Assembly: GCA_947628615.1 (NCBI GenBank)
Contig: CANRAO010000004.1
Span: 1-64,000 of the forward strand
From: an uncultured Clostridia bacterium
GTDB lineage: Bacteria; Bacillota; Clostridia; Oscillospirales; Ruminococcaceae
Length of the DNA stretch: 64,000 nt
Direction of reading: 5' to 3'
Positions 35,880 through 44,439 of the stretch are shown here, piece after piece. The notes under the pieces are model-generated. The model did not search any database. It was not told the origin of the DNA and saw nothing but the letters and a program-made list of their open reading frames with translations. Made by a program: the position numbers and the translations under genes. Position 1 is the first letter of the stretch, and every line of letters begins with the position of its first letter.

Positions 35880-36302
35880 ATGGCAAAAAATCTTGATATA
35901 ACCATACTGATTGATATTTACGGTTATATGCTTACAAACAAGCAAAAAGACGTCCTTGAACTCTATTATTTTGATGATTTGTCGCTTGCTGAAATCGCTG
36001 AAAATCTAGGAATAACTAGACAAGGTGTTCGTGACAGCATTAAGCGAGGCGAGGAAACTCTTATTGACCTTGAAGAAAAGCTCGGATATCTAAAAAAGAT
36101 CAGAAAATATGACGACTTTATAAAAAATTTAAAGGAACAGACCAAACAAATCATTGAAGATTGCAAGACAATCAGTTTTACAAGAGGAATTGTTTCAAGG
36201 AGCGAGGCAATTATCGCTTATATTGACCAAAACAGCAATCTTTTTGAGATTGAGGAAAACACTGACGCTCCAAAAGAGAGCGGATTTAAGATCATACGAT
36301 GA
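35880..36302 (+). CDS. ylxM: YlxM-like DNA-binding protein
   Basis: A 140-residue protein with a sigma70 region 4-like HTH in residues 18-65 (LTNKQKDVLELYYFDDLSLAEIAENLGITRQGVRDSIKRGE) and a coiled-coil C-terminal half. YlxM (UPF0122) proteins stand next to ffh in most Firmicutes and are thought to assist or regulate the signal recognition particle. GAGGAG precedes the ATG. Confidence 0.93.
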   Translation: MAKNLDITILIDIYGYMLTNKQKDVLELYYFDDLSLAEIAENLGITRQGVRDSIKRGEETLIDLEEKLGYLKKIRKYDDFIKNLKEQTKQIIEDCKTISFTRGIVSRSEAIIAYIDQNSNLFEIEENTDAPKESGFKIIR

Positions 36303-36445
36303 GCCTCAATGACTCTGCCACTGGAAGTTAGTAAGATGTTAGCCTTTGCTCAAAGTCAGGCTTTATAAAGTGCGAACTTTACAATATACAATAAATCTTT
36401 ATCCATTTTCAATTATCAACTGTTAATTACTAAAGGAGATTACTT

Positions 36446-37852
36446 ATGGCGTTTGAAGGTCTTTCGGAAAAATTAAACGGCGTTTTCAAGCGTTTAAAAA
36501 ATAAAGGTAAGTTGAACGAGACGGACGTTAAAACAGCAATGCGAGAAGTCAAAATGGCGTTGCTTGAAGCCGACGTAAGCTACAAGGTAGTTAAAAACTT
36601 TGTATCAAAGGTTTCAGAACGTGCTGTCGGCGAGGAGGTTTTAAACAGCCTTACTCCGGCTCAGCAGGTTATAAAAATCGTAAACGATGAGCTTATCGCT
36701 TTAATGGGAGAGTCGAACGCAAAAATCAACTTTCCTAACAAGCCTCCGTGTATCGTTATGATGTGCGGACTTCAAGGAAGCGGTAAAACTACCCACTCTG
36801 CAAAGCTTGCAAAATACTTTAAGGAAAAACAAAGTAAACGTCCGCTGCTTGTTGCCTGTGACGTTTACCGTCCTGCCGCTATCGACCAGTTAAAAATCGT
36901 CGGTGAAAAAGCAGGAGTTCCAGTTTTTGAAATGGGACAAATTGACCCACGAAAAATCGTAAAGGAAGCCTTAAAGCACGCAAACGATCACGGAAACGAC
37001 TTGGTTATACTCGATACCGCAGGACGGCTTCATATTGACGAAGAGCTTATGAAAGAGCTTTCTGATATAAAGAAAATCGCAGAACCTGATGAGATCATAC
37101 TTGTTGTAGACGCAATGACAGGACAGGACGCAGTTAATGTTGCAGAGAGCTTTGATAAAGCGCTAGGTATAGACAGCGTAATTTTAACAAAACTTGATTC
37201 CGATACAAGAGGCGGTGCGGCACTTTCAGTTCTGGCTGTTACGGGCAAGCCCATAAAGTTTGTCGGGATCGGCGAAAAACTGGACGAGTTTGAGGTGTTC
37301 CACCCTGAGCGTATGGCTTCAAGAATTCTCGGAATGGGAGATATGCTCACGCTGATTGAAAAAGCATCGGAAACTGTTGATGAAGAGGACGCTAAGCGCC
37401 TTGCAAAGAAAGTTAAGAACCGAGGAAGCTTTGACCTCACAGACCTTTTAGAACAACTTAAGCAGATTCAAAAAATGGGTTCAATAAAATCTCTGATTGG
37501 AATGATTCCCGGATTGGGAAATCAGATAAAGGATGCAGACATAGACGAAAAGCAGTTTACAAGGCTTGAAGCGATAATACAGTCTATGACGCAAAAAGAG
37601 AGAGAAAAACCGAACATTATAAATCCTAGCCGAAAACGCAGAATAGCTTCGGGAAGCGGAACTAAAGTCGAAGACGTAAACCGTCTGCTGAAGCAGTACG
37701 AGCAAATGAACAAAATGATGAAGCAGATGTCGGGTATGGCAAAAGGAAAAATGGGCAGAAAAAAAATGCGGAATCTGCTCGGCGGAATGGGCGGAGGTAT
37801 GCCGGGAATGCCCGGAAACAACGGTTATCACGGAAGCGGAATGCCGTTTTAG
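36446..37852 (+). CDS. ffh: Signal recognition particle protein Ffh
   Basis: The 468-residue GTPase of the signal recognition particle. The N domain covers about 1-90, and the G domain has GLQGSGKTT (P-loop), DVYRPAAIDQL, DTAGRL and TKLD. The Met-rich M domain ends in a KMMKQMSGMAKGKMGRKKM stretch and a Gly/Met/Pro-rich tail. It binds SRP RNA and signal sequences and delivers ribosomes to FtsY. The gap of 143 bp from ylxM includes a degenerate repeat-like stretch. Confidence 0.98.
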   Translation: MAFEGLSEKLNGVFKRLKNKGKLNETDVKTAMREVKMALLEADVSYKVVKNFVSKVSERAVGEEVLNSLTPAQQVIKIVNDELIALMGESNAKINFPNKPPCIVMMCGLQGSGKTTHSAKLAKYFKEKQSKRPLLVACDVYRPAAIDQLKIVGEKAGVPVFEMGQIDPRKIVKEALKHANDHGNDLVILDTAGRLHIDEELMKELSDIKKIAEPDEIILVVDAMTGQDAVNVAESFDKALGIDSVILTKLDSDTRGGAALSVLAVTGKPIKFVGIGEKLDEFEVFHPERMASRILGMGDMLTLIEKASETVDEEDAKRLAKKVKNRGSFDLTDLLEQLKQIQKMGSIKSLIGMIPGLGNQIKDADIDEKQFTRLEAIIQSMTQKEREKPNIINPSRKRRIASGSGTKVEDVNRLLKQYEQMNKMMKQMSGMAKGKMGRKKMRNLLGGMGGGMPGMPGNNGYHGSGMPF

Positions 37853-37913
37853 TATTTAAGTTAATTATTGCAATAGCATAATTTATATATTTTGATTTGG
37901 AGGTGAAATTAAA

Positions 37914-38156
37914 ATGGCAGTTAAAATCAGGCTTAGAAGAATGGGTGCTAAGAAAGCTCCTTTCTACCGTATTGTTGTTGCTGATTCAAGATACCCAAGA
38001 GACGGAAGGTTTATCGAGGAAATCGGATATTATGATCCAACTAAAGAGCCTTCTGTTGTAAGTGTTGACGGTGAAAAAGCTAAATCATGGATTGCAAACG
38101 GCGCTCAGCCAACAGATACGGTTAAAACATTATTAAAGAAAAATGGTATACTTTAA
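37914..38156 (+). CDS. rpsP: 30S ribosomal protein S16
   Basis: An 80-residue S16 ([24 protein letters not shown]), with GGAGGTG before the ATG. It follows ffh as in most Firmicutes. Confidence 0.98.
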   Translation: MAVKIRLRRMGAKKAPFYRIVVADSRYPRDGRFIEEIGYYDPTKEPSVVSVDGEKAKSWIANGAQPTDTVKTLLKKNGIL

Positions 38157-38169
38157 AATCTGAACAAAA

Positions 38170-38270
38170 GCAGGAGTTTTACACAAACCCCACATAACAA
38201 CACCTATTACTTATCCTGCTTTTTAAGCCTGCCGCAAAAATCTGCGGAGGCTTCCTCTCGGTGGGGTGTT
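38170..38270 (+). promoter_or_regulatory. Structured rpsP-khpA intergenic RNA with alternative pairings
   Basis: AGCAGGA (38169-38175) can pair with TCCTGCT (38214-38220), followed by TTTTT, a terminator-like arrangement with a long loop. That loop contains ACCCCAC (38187-38193), which can pair with GTGGGGT (38261-38267) just ahead of the khpA ribosome site. A third hairpin lies at 38227-38251. The layout suggests attenuation between the two genes; this is inferred from pairing only. Confidence 0.4.
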
Positions 38271-38284
38271 AAGGAGAAGATATT

Positions 38285-38527
38285 ATGAAAGAGCTGCTAA
38301 AAACAATAGTTGCTGAGCTGGTTGAAGATAAAAGCTCAGTAGAAGTTATTGAAGACGAACCTAATGATGAAGGCATTATAACTTATCACCTTCATGTTGC
38401 GCCTGACGATATGGGCAGAGTTATTGGAAAGCAAGGCAGAATTGCTAAAGCTATCCGTATAGTAATGCGTGCAAAGGCATCAAAAGAAGGCAAGAAAATC
38501 ATGGTCGAAATTGAAGACAAAGACTGA
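38285..38527 (+). CDS. khpA: KH-domain RNA-binding protein KhpA
   Basis: An 80-residue single KH domain with the GxxG loop in DDMGRVIGKQGRIAKAIR (GKQG). KhpA pairs with KhpB and binds RNA, affecting division and wall growth in other Firmicutes. It follows rpsP, as usual, but the expected rimM-trmD-rplS genes are not next. Confidence 0.95.
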   Translation: MKELLKTIVAELVEDKSSVEVIEDEPNDEGIITYHLHVAPDDMGRVIGKQGRIAKAIRIVMRAKASKEGKKIMVEIEDKD

Positions 38528-38554
38528 TTTTTGGTAAACTGAAATTGAAAATTT

Positions 38555-38596
38555 AGCATCAACTCTGTTTGTATAAATGGTTTTGATGCTTTTTTA
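38555..38596 (+). terminator. Intrinsic terminator after khpA
   Basis: AGCATCAA (38555-38562) pairs with TTGATGCT (38583-38590), followed by TTTTTATT. Confidence 0.85.
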
Positions 38597-38638
38597 TTGA
38601 AAGTACAACGCAGAAAATACTGCTATTTAGGAGATCAT

Positions 38639-39385
38639 ATGAATAGACAGGCTTTTTTAGACGCTTGCGACAGGATTGTCGGGAACAAGCGTGACAGGAA
38701 AGGTATAGGCACTTTAAGTGAAAAAACTATGCACGCCGTTTTAAAAGAATATTACCAGCCCTTTTCCGACAGTCAGGAGGTAAAGATAGGAAACTTTGTA
38801 GCCGACATAGTGAGTGAAGCAGGAATTATAGAAATCCAGACTCGTTCTTTTTACAAGCTTATTAAAAAGCTAGACTGCTTTTTAGAATTCTGTGATGTAA
38901 CTGTTGTTACTGCCCTTCCCGCTGTTAAATATCTTTCGTGGCTCGACCCTGAAACAGGAGAATTCACAAACCGTAGAAAATCCCCTCATAAGGCAACAAT
39001 TTACGACGCAATTCACGAGCTTTACTCTATAAAGTATGTACTTGACAATCCCAGAATGCACCTTAGACTTTTACTTTTAGAGGTTGAGGATATAAGATAC
39101 TTAAACGGTTGGTCAAAAAACAGAAAGCGTGGCTCATCGAGATGTGACAGAATACCTATTGACATTATCGACGAGGTAGAGTTCAACTGCGTTGACGACT
39201 ACAGACAGTTCATTCCAGATAATCTGCCAAATGGGTTTACTTCAAAAGACTTCGCCGCCTGTGCAGGTATTCACCTTAATATGGCTCAGACAACTCTCAA
39301 TATTCTTTCCTATCTTGAGCTTGTTGAAAAAGTAGGAAAATCAGGTAATACATTTATTTATGCAGTCAGAGAAAACAATTTTTAA
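38639..39385 (+). CDS. Uncharacterised PD-(D/E)XK nuclease-like protein with C-terminal winged helix
   Basis: I do not recognise a named family. I use the ATG at 38639 (AGGAG at 38629-38633), giving 248 residues. Residues 47-70 read EVKIGNFVADIV, then GIIEIQTRSF: Asp56 with Glu65-x-Gln67 after a hydrophobic strand resembles a PD-(D/E)XK nuclease core with Gln for Lys. Residues 80-100 are a further strand-rich part. Residues 200-245 look like a winged helix (TSKDFAACAGIHLNMAQTTLNILSYLELVEKVG). It is a lone gene behind the khpA terminator with no methylase or partner nearby, so restriction is not supported. Confidence 0.6.
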   Translation: MNRQAFLDACDRIVGNKRDRKGIGTLSEKTMHAVLKEYYQPFSDSQEVKIGNFVADIVSEAGIIEIQTRSFYKLIKKLDCFLEFCDVTVVTALPAVKYLSWLDPETGEFTNRRKSPHKATIYDAIHELYSIKYVLDNPRMHLRLLLLEVEDIRYLNGWSKNRKRGSSRCDRIPIDIIDEVEFNCVDDYRQFIPDNLPNGFTSKDFAACAGIHLNMAQTTLNILSYLELVEKVGKSGNTFIYAVRENNF

Positions 39386-39554
39386 CCTGAATAATTAATA
39401 TACCATTATTTGTCAGTTAAACACATTTGCCAATTTAATTAAATTTTAAAAAAGCCCTTTTCAAAAGTCGTATTATTTGTTATAATGTATTAGTCTAATA
39501 TTGATATGTTTAACGTATAATGTTTTTAGTATTTTAATTGTTGAGGGATACATA

Positions 39555-40922
39555 ATGAATAAATTTTATAAATATAAAAAAACTCATAAAGCACTTAATA
39601 AAATAGTCTTATTGGCAACAACTATAACCATCGGAATTTCAACGGCATCATACTCATTTGCATTGTCGGGGTCAGCTTATGATTTCACTCCTGACGCTGA
39701 GGGCGTAAGACTGACATCAGAAGCCGTTTATATGGAAAATCTCGATACGGAAGACGTTATTTTAAACAAAAGTGCAGACGTACAATATGCTCCTGCATCG
39801 CTAACTAAAATAATGACCTGCGTTCTTGTACTTGACGAGTTTAAGGACGATGTTGAAAGTCTTAAAAAGACAAAGGTTTCTGCAGGAAGTGAAGCTTTTA
39901 AAGAACTTGAAAATACTTTTGCCTCAACTGCCGGAATTAAAAAGAACGAAAAGCTGAGCTATTATGACCTTCTCTGTGCACTGATGATTCCGTCCGCTTG
40001 CGAAGCGGCAAATATAATTGCAGTAAATATCGGCGGTTCACTTGACGGTTTTGTTGAAATGATGAACGCCAAAGCGGGTTCGCTTGGAATGAAAAATACA
40101 GTCTATTACAACGCTCACGGTCTTGATCTTAATGGAAATGTAAATATGACAACCTGCCGTGATCAAGCTATACTATGTAAATATGCAATCAACAACTACC
40201 CTATTTTTACTGAGATAACTTCAAAGTACAGCTACACGCTGTCAAACGGTACAACTGTTGTAAACACAAACGCCCTGCTTGATGAAACGTCTGATTTCTA
40301 TTACGGTTATGTAAACGGAATCAAAACAGGATTTTACGACGAAGCAGGAAGATGTTTAGCGTCAGTTGCAACGAAAAACGGTTATACATATCTTATAGTT
40401 TCAATGAAAGCCCCTGCAAAAGACAAAAACGGCAACGATGTAATGTATAACTGTCAGGACCACAAAAAGCTCTATATGTGGGCTTATGAAAATCTTGATT
40501 ACAGCGTCTTTGTTGAAGAAAACGAAGAAATAACCGAGGCGAAAGTACTGTATGGTAAAGGTGCGGATTTTGTTACGCTGAAGCCTGCTAATGAAGTTTC
40601 AAAAATCTGGCTTAATTCAATCGATATGAACGAGGTCGAGAGAAAAATAACTGTGGACGAAAATATTGTAGCACCTGTCTATAAAAACGACACTTTGGGA
40701 ACTCTTGAACTTATTTACAAGGGTGAAACAATAGGCTCGGTAAAACTGGTTGCAACTACTGATATTCCTCGTGCTGCTGTTAAAGCGGAAGCCGCTGTTG
40801 CAAGCAAGTTTTTCTCCTCAAAGCAATTCAGAATTGCTCTTGTAATAATAATTTTTGCAGTTATAATTTATACCATTATATTTAAAGCAATAACAAATAA
40901 AAACAAACGTAAAGAGCAATAA
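39555..40922 (+). CDS. D-alanyl-D-alanine carboxypeptidase, DacF/S11 family
   Basis: Peptidase S11 penicillin-binding protein that trims stem-peptide D-Ala. The ATG at 39555 with GAGGG 8 nt upstream gives 455 residues. It has a signal peptide (about 1-36), SLTK (Ser82-Lys85) and KTG (257-259, GIKTGFYDEAG). The middle SxN motif reads Ser147-Ala-Cys149, so the usual Asn is Cys. A C-terminal membrane helix (about 425-448) anchors it, instead of the usual amphipathic end. Confidence 0.9.
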   Translation: MNKFYKYKKTHKALNKIVLLATTITIGISTASYSFALSGSAYDFTPDAEGVRLTSEAVYMENLDTEDVILNKSADVQYAPASLTKIMTCVLVLDEFKDDVESLKKTKVSAGSEAFKELENTFASTAGIKKNEKLSYYDLLCALMIPSACEAANIIAVNIGGSLDGFVEMMNAKAGSLGMKNTVYYNAHGLDLNGNVNMTTCRDQAILCKYAINNYPIFTEITSKYSYTLSNGTTVVNTNALLDETSDFYYGYVNGIKTGFYDEAGRCLASVATKNGYTYLIVSMKAPAKDKNGNDVMYNCQDHKKLYMWAYENLDYSVFVEENEEITEAKVLYGKGADFVTLKPANEVSKIWLNSIDMNEVERKITVDENIVAPVYKNDTLGTLELIYKGETIGSVKLVATTDIPRAAVKAEAAVASKFFSSKQFRIALVIIIFAVIIYTIIFKAITNKNKRKEQ

Positions 40923-40949
40923 TATATTGATAATAAATAAATTATAAGA

Positions 40950-40984
40950 AAAACAGCATTCCGAAAGGAGTGCTGTTTTTTCCT
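40950..40984. terminator. Bidirectional terminator between the carboxypeptidase gene and the small membrane protein
   Basis: AAACAGCATTCC, a GAAA loop, then GGAGTGCTGTTTTTTCC (40951-40982). Confidence 0.85.
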
Positions 40985-41005
40985 AGTCATTGAATAATTT
41001 ATCCC

Positions 41006-41569
41006 CTATTCGTCTTTAGATGCATACTCTTCATTTGGGTTTTTAACCCTCCAGTCAAGAACAGGATGCTTTTTCATATAAACTGCATGAGCGATAACAT
41101 ATGCTATAAGGCACAGTATAAGTGTTATGCCAATGCTGATAAGCGCAGAAACCTCATAGGTAAGAGAGAACCTCTCGCTTATCCATTTGCACGGAAAATA
41201 AAATCCCTTAAAACCTGTTTCTGTATTTCCGGAAGTTTTGTTCATAAACAAAATCGGAACATAGTAAACCGCAAACATGAGTATAAGAACTATTGAAGTC
41301 GATGTGCTGTCATAGCTTTCATATGCAGAATGTTTTACCCCGTCGTCAATAAATAAGATTACCAGAATAATCAATACTAGAATCCACGCAACAAAAGAAT
41401 AGACCCCACCCTCAAAGAAAGCCTCCTTGATTTTGATTTTACCTCCGCTGCCTGTTACAAACAGGTTAGACACCCAAGAAACTAAGGTTATCGAAAGCAC
41501 AGAGCAAATGACGTTTGCCATAAGCAAAATTCCGATTCTCGAAATTGTATAAAGTATTTTTTCTTTCAT
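41006..41569 (-). CDS. Four-helix membrane protein of unknown function
   Basis: I do not recognise it. The 187-residue form starts at the ATG at 41569 with GGTG 6 nt upstream; an in-frame GTG at 41578 overlaps that site. It has four predicted membrane helices (about 8-30, 50-75, 90-110, 140-165) and a hydrophilic C-terminus (HPVLDWRVKNPNEEY). No catalytic motif is visible. It is a single gene. Confidence 0.7.
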   Translation of the reverse strand: MKEKILYTISRIGILLMANVICSVLSITLVSWVSNLFVTGSGGKIKIKEAFFEGGVYSFVAWILVLIILVILFIDDGVKHSAYESYDSTSTSIVLILMFAVYYVPILFMNKTSGNTETGFKGFYFPCKWISERFSLTYEVSALISIGITLILCLIAYVIAHAVYMKKHPVLDWRVKNPNEEYASKDE

Positions 41570-41711
41570 ATTAATCACCGTATCTTTTTAGTGTGAACAC
41601 TATTGTTAATAATATTATAACATATTAGTATATCTATCGCAACTCAATTTCCCAAATTAGACATCATTCACATTTTGTGTTATACTTACAATAATGAAAT
41701 GGAGATAAATT

Positions 41712-42377
41712 ATGATTAAAGCAGTTATTTTTGATATGGACGGTCTTATGATTGACACCGAAAAGTTGCTTATGCGGTTCTGGATAGAATCTGCTGAGAG
41801 CTTTGGTTTTGATATGACAAAAGATGATGTTCTTTCTATAAGAAGTCTTGCAGGTAAGCTGACAGAGGCAAAGCTGAAAAAACGCTTCGGCGATGGATTT
41901 GACTATCAAAAGGTTCGTACTAAACGTATTGAGCTTATGAACAACTACATACTAAAAAACGGAATTGAAAAGAAAAAGGGTCTTGACGAGCTTTTAGAAT
42001 ATCTGAAAAATAACGGATATAAAACAGCAGTTGCGACTGCAACAGATTTAAAACGTGCGTCAATGTATCTTGAAATCATAAACGTGACAAAATATTTTGA
42101 TAAGATAGTCTGTGCTACTATGGTACAAAACGGAAAACCTCACCCTGACATTTATTTAAAAGCCTGCGAGGAGCTTAGCGTACTCCCCTGCGAAGCTATC
42201 GCTTTAGAAGATTCCCCTAACGGAATTATTTCTGCGCACAGTGCAGGCTGTAAAGCTGTTATGGTTCCCGACCTGTCAGAACCGGACGATGAACTGAGAA
42301 AAATTTTGTTCAGGCGAATCGACAGTCTTGACTTGCTTATTGATGTATTAGAAAATTCAAAAAAGCAGATTATTTGA
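41712..42377 (+). CDS. HAD-superfamily phosphatase, beta-phosphoglucomutase-like
   Basis: A 221-residue HAD subfamily IA enzyme. Motif I is DMDGLMIDTE (nucleophile Asp8), motif II is VATATD, the motif III Lys is in QNGKPHPDIY, and motif IV is ALEDSPNGI. A helical cap sits at residues 16-80. It most resembles beta-phosphoglucomutases and sugar-phosphate phosphatases; the substrate cannot be told. Confidence 0.88.
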   Translation: MIKAVIFDMDGLMIDTEKLLMRFWIESAESFGFDMTKDDVLSIRSLAGKLTEAKLKKRFGDGFDYQKVRTKRIELMNNYILKNGIEKKKGLDELLEYLKNNGYKTAVATATDLKRASMYLEIINVTKYFDKIVCATMVQNGKPHPDIYLKACEELSVLPCEAIALEDSPNGIISAHSAGCKAVMVPDLSEPDDELRKILFRRIDSLDLLIDVLENSKKQII

Positions 42378-42402
42378 CTTTTTTGTGTAAAAACTATATA
42401 AT
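42374..42402 (+). promoter_or_regulatory. Sigma-A promoter of the LCP gene
   Basis: TTGACT (42374-42379), 17-bp spacer, TATAAT (42397-42402). The -35 overlaps the stop of the HAD gene. Confidence 0.8.
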
Positions 42403-42530
42403 GACGTTACTATCAGAAGCAAGAAGCAATGGACAAGAAGTCTAAAGCATAAAAATATATTCTTGTATCTTGCCTCTGACATCTTTCATCTATAAAAAGA
42501 CTTACTTCCTAATAAAAGCAAAAGGAGGAA

Positions 42531-44213
42531 ATGCTCGTTAAAGAGCGTAATCATATTATGAGATACAACGAAAACGATTCCGTAAATAACGACGGAACAT
42601 ATCACATTAAAGGCGATAAAAACAAAGAAAACTTTACAGATTATTATGACAAAGCCTTTAACGAAGAGCCCCATGATGAGGAAGAACTCGGCGCTGAATT
42701 TGCAAAAGGATTTCACGAAGAGATTAATATAGATGTAGATCCCTATAGGGATACCAGAAAAGAAAACCCCTTCCAAAATCCCAATTACAGACGTGTAAAT
42801 AACGACAGATACTATGATGAGCAAAACGCTTATAATGATTACGAACAGAATTCGTATGACGATTACTACAGAGAAGACATACAAAACCCATATTATGGGC
42901 AAAATCAAAACAAAAGAAACGGACAAGCCAATATGAATAATAATGATTTCAGTTATGAAGACCGGTATACAAGACGCAGTCAGAATCAAGGCAGAGGCAA
43001 TCAGAACAGAAACTATCCAAACAGGAACCAAAATCCTCCGCCAAGACAGAGCGGCAATTACAGAAATAATCAGAGTTACCAGAACAGAAGACGCCCTCAG
43101 TCTAATAATAGACAGCAAAGAAGTTATAACAACAGAGATTATGACAGAGGTATTGATAGAGATTACAGACAGCGTGAAAGATATGACGATTTTGACAGTC
43201 ATGAAAAGAGAAATAAAAAGGGCAAAAAGAAAAGAAAATTCACATTCAAGAAGTTTTTGTTTATCCTGATTTTATTGATTCTCGTTATATTTGGACTGCT
43301 GTCCGCACTTATTCTGCATTATATCGGGCTTATGAATCTTGTAGATACAGGCGATAGAGTTGCAAACTCAGCAAGCGTTATTTCATCTGATAATGTTGAA
43401 AATATACTTATTATCGGCAGTGATTCAAGAACCGAAGACGAAAGAGCACGTTCTGATTCTATGATTCTTTTGTCAATAAATAAGGAAAGCAAACAGCTTG
43501 TGCAGACATCATTTATGAGAGATATGTATGTGGAAATTCCGGGATTCGGAGAAAATAAAATCAACGCCGCCTATAACAACGGAGGTCCCGAGCTTGTTAT
43601 GGATACCATTGAGCAAAACTTCAATATTCAAATTGACCACTATATACAGATTGATTTCTTCTCATTTATTGATATTATCGACGCTCTTGGAGGATTGGAT
43701 ATAGAAATAACAGACGCAGAAGCACAGGCTATGACCGATCCATTAGGTGAGCAGAATAAATATCTTAAAAACGACAGAGGTACCGACTATCTCAAAGAAG
43801 GCGGAAAAATCCATATGAACGGCAATCAAGCTCTTGCATATGCAAGAATAAGGCATATTTCAGGAACTACCGGAACAGATTTTGGCAGAACAGACCGTCA
43901 AAGAAAAGTGTTAAATATGATTATTGACAAAATCAAGGGAGCAGGAATTTCAAATATAAACAAAATGCTTGAGAATGTTCTTCCTCAAATCACTACTAAT
44001 CTGACAAAGAACCAATTATACTTCCTTTCGCTTAGAGCACCGTTTATTCTAAGTTATGAGCGCATTGAGATGAGAATTCCTTACGGAGATGAGGACAGCG
44101 CATCAGATAAAAGATACTGGGAATACGGAACAGGCACAGGAGGCTCATCAATACTGATTGTAGACTTTGAAAAGAATTCAGCATTGCTGAGAAAAACTAT
44201 CTACGGTTATTAA
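42531..44213 (+). CDS. LytR-CpsA-Psr (LCP) family wall-polymer ligase with a long disordered cytoplasmic N-terminus
   Basis: 560 residues. Residues 1-235 are low-complexity, rich in Asn, Arg, Gln, Tyr and Asp; a basic stretch KKGKKKRK precedes one membrane helix at about 241-264. The extracellular LCP domain follows (NILIIGSDSR at 291-300, RSDSMILLSI, SFMRDMYVEIPG, KINAAYNNGG). LCP proteins transfer teichoic acid or capsule from undecaprenyl phosphate to peptidoglycan, fitting the tar operon nearby. The long N-terminus is unusual; most relatives have under 60 cytoplasmic residues. The GGAGG site is only 2 nt from the ATG, so a start at 42558 is possible. Confidence 0.9.
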   Translation: MLVKERNHIMRYNENDSVNNDGTYHIKGDKNKENFTDYYDKAFNEEPHDEEELGAEFAKGFHEEINIDVDPYRDTRKENPFQNPNYRRVNNDRYYDEQNAYNDYEQNSYDDYYREDIQNPYYGQNQNKRNGQANMNNNDFSYEDRYTRRSQNQGRGNQNRNYPNRNQNPPPRQSGNYRNNQSYQNRRRPQSNNRQQRSYNNRDYDRGIDRDYRQRERYDDFDSHEKRNKKGKKKRKFTFKKFLFILILLILVIFGLLSALILHYIGLMNLVDTGDRVANSASVISSDNVENILIIGSDSRTEDERARSDSMILLSINKESKQLVQTSFMRDMYVEIPGFGENKINAAYNNGGPELVMDTIEQNFNIQIDHYIQIDFFSFIDIIDALGGLDIEITDAEAQAMTDPLGEQNKYLKNDRGTDYLKEGGKIHMNGNQALAYARIRHISGTTGTDFGRTDRQRKVLNMIIDKIKGAGISNINKMLENVLPQITTNLTKNQLYFLSLRAPFILSYERIEMRIPYGDEDSASDKRYWEYGTGTGGSSILIVDFEKNSALLRKTIYGY

Positions 44214-44240
44214 ACAAAATGTAAGTTCAAAAAAATCAAA

Positions 44241-44276
44241 GTGGGTGTACCTTCTGGCACACCCACATTTATTTTA
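44241..44276 (+). terminator. Intrinsic terminator after the LCP gene
   Basis: GTGGGTGT (44241-44248) pairs with ACACCCAC (44259-44266), followed by a T-rich tail. A second hairpin, CTTATGC/GCATAAG with TTTTT after it, lies at about 44348-44385. Confidence 0.85.
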
Positions 44277-44439
44277 CAGTAAAGATAAAAACTTCACGCT
44301 GAAAGCTCCCCTATGGACATAAATGAACATAAATCCGCAATATTTCTCTTATGCCACTCCCTGCGCATAAGAAGTTTTTAAATTCACTGATAAAATATAA
44401 TATTCCAAAAACTGATGTAATGTGACAAATTAAGACTCA

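Noticed and set aside
42486..43202. Long hydrophobic antisense frame (238 codons) opposite the LCP N-terminus
   Set aside because: Its Val/Ile/Ser-rich product is what antisense of AAT/GAT/TAT-type codons gives; no promoter or ribosome site, and the sense frame has a clear promoter and domain.
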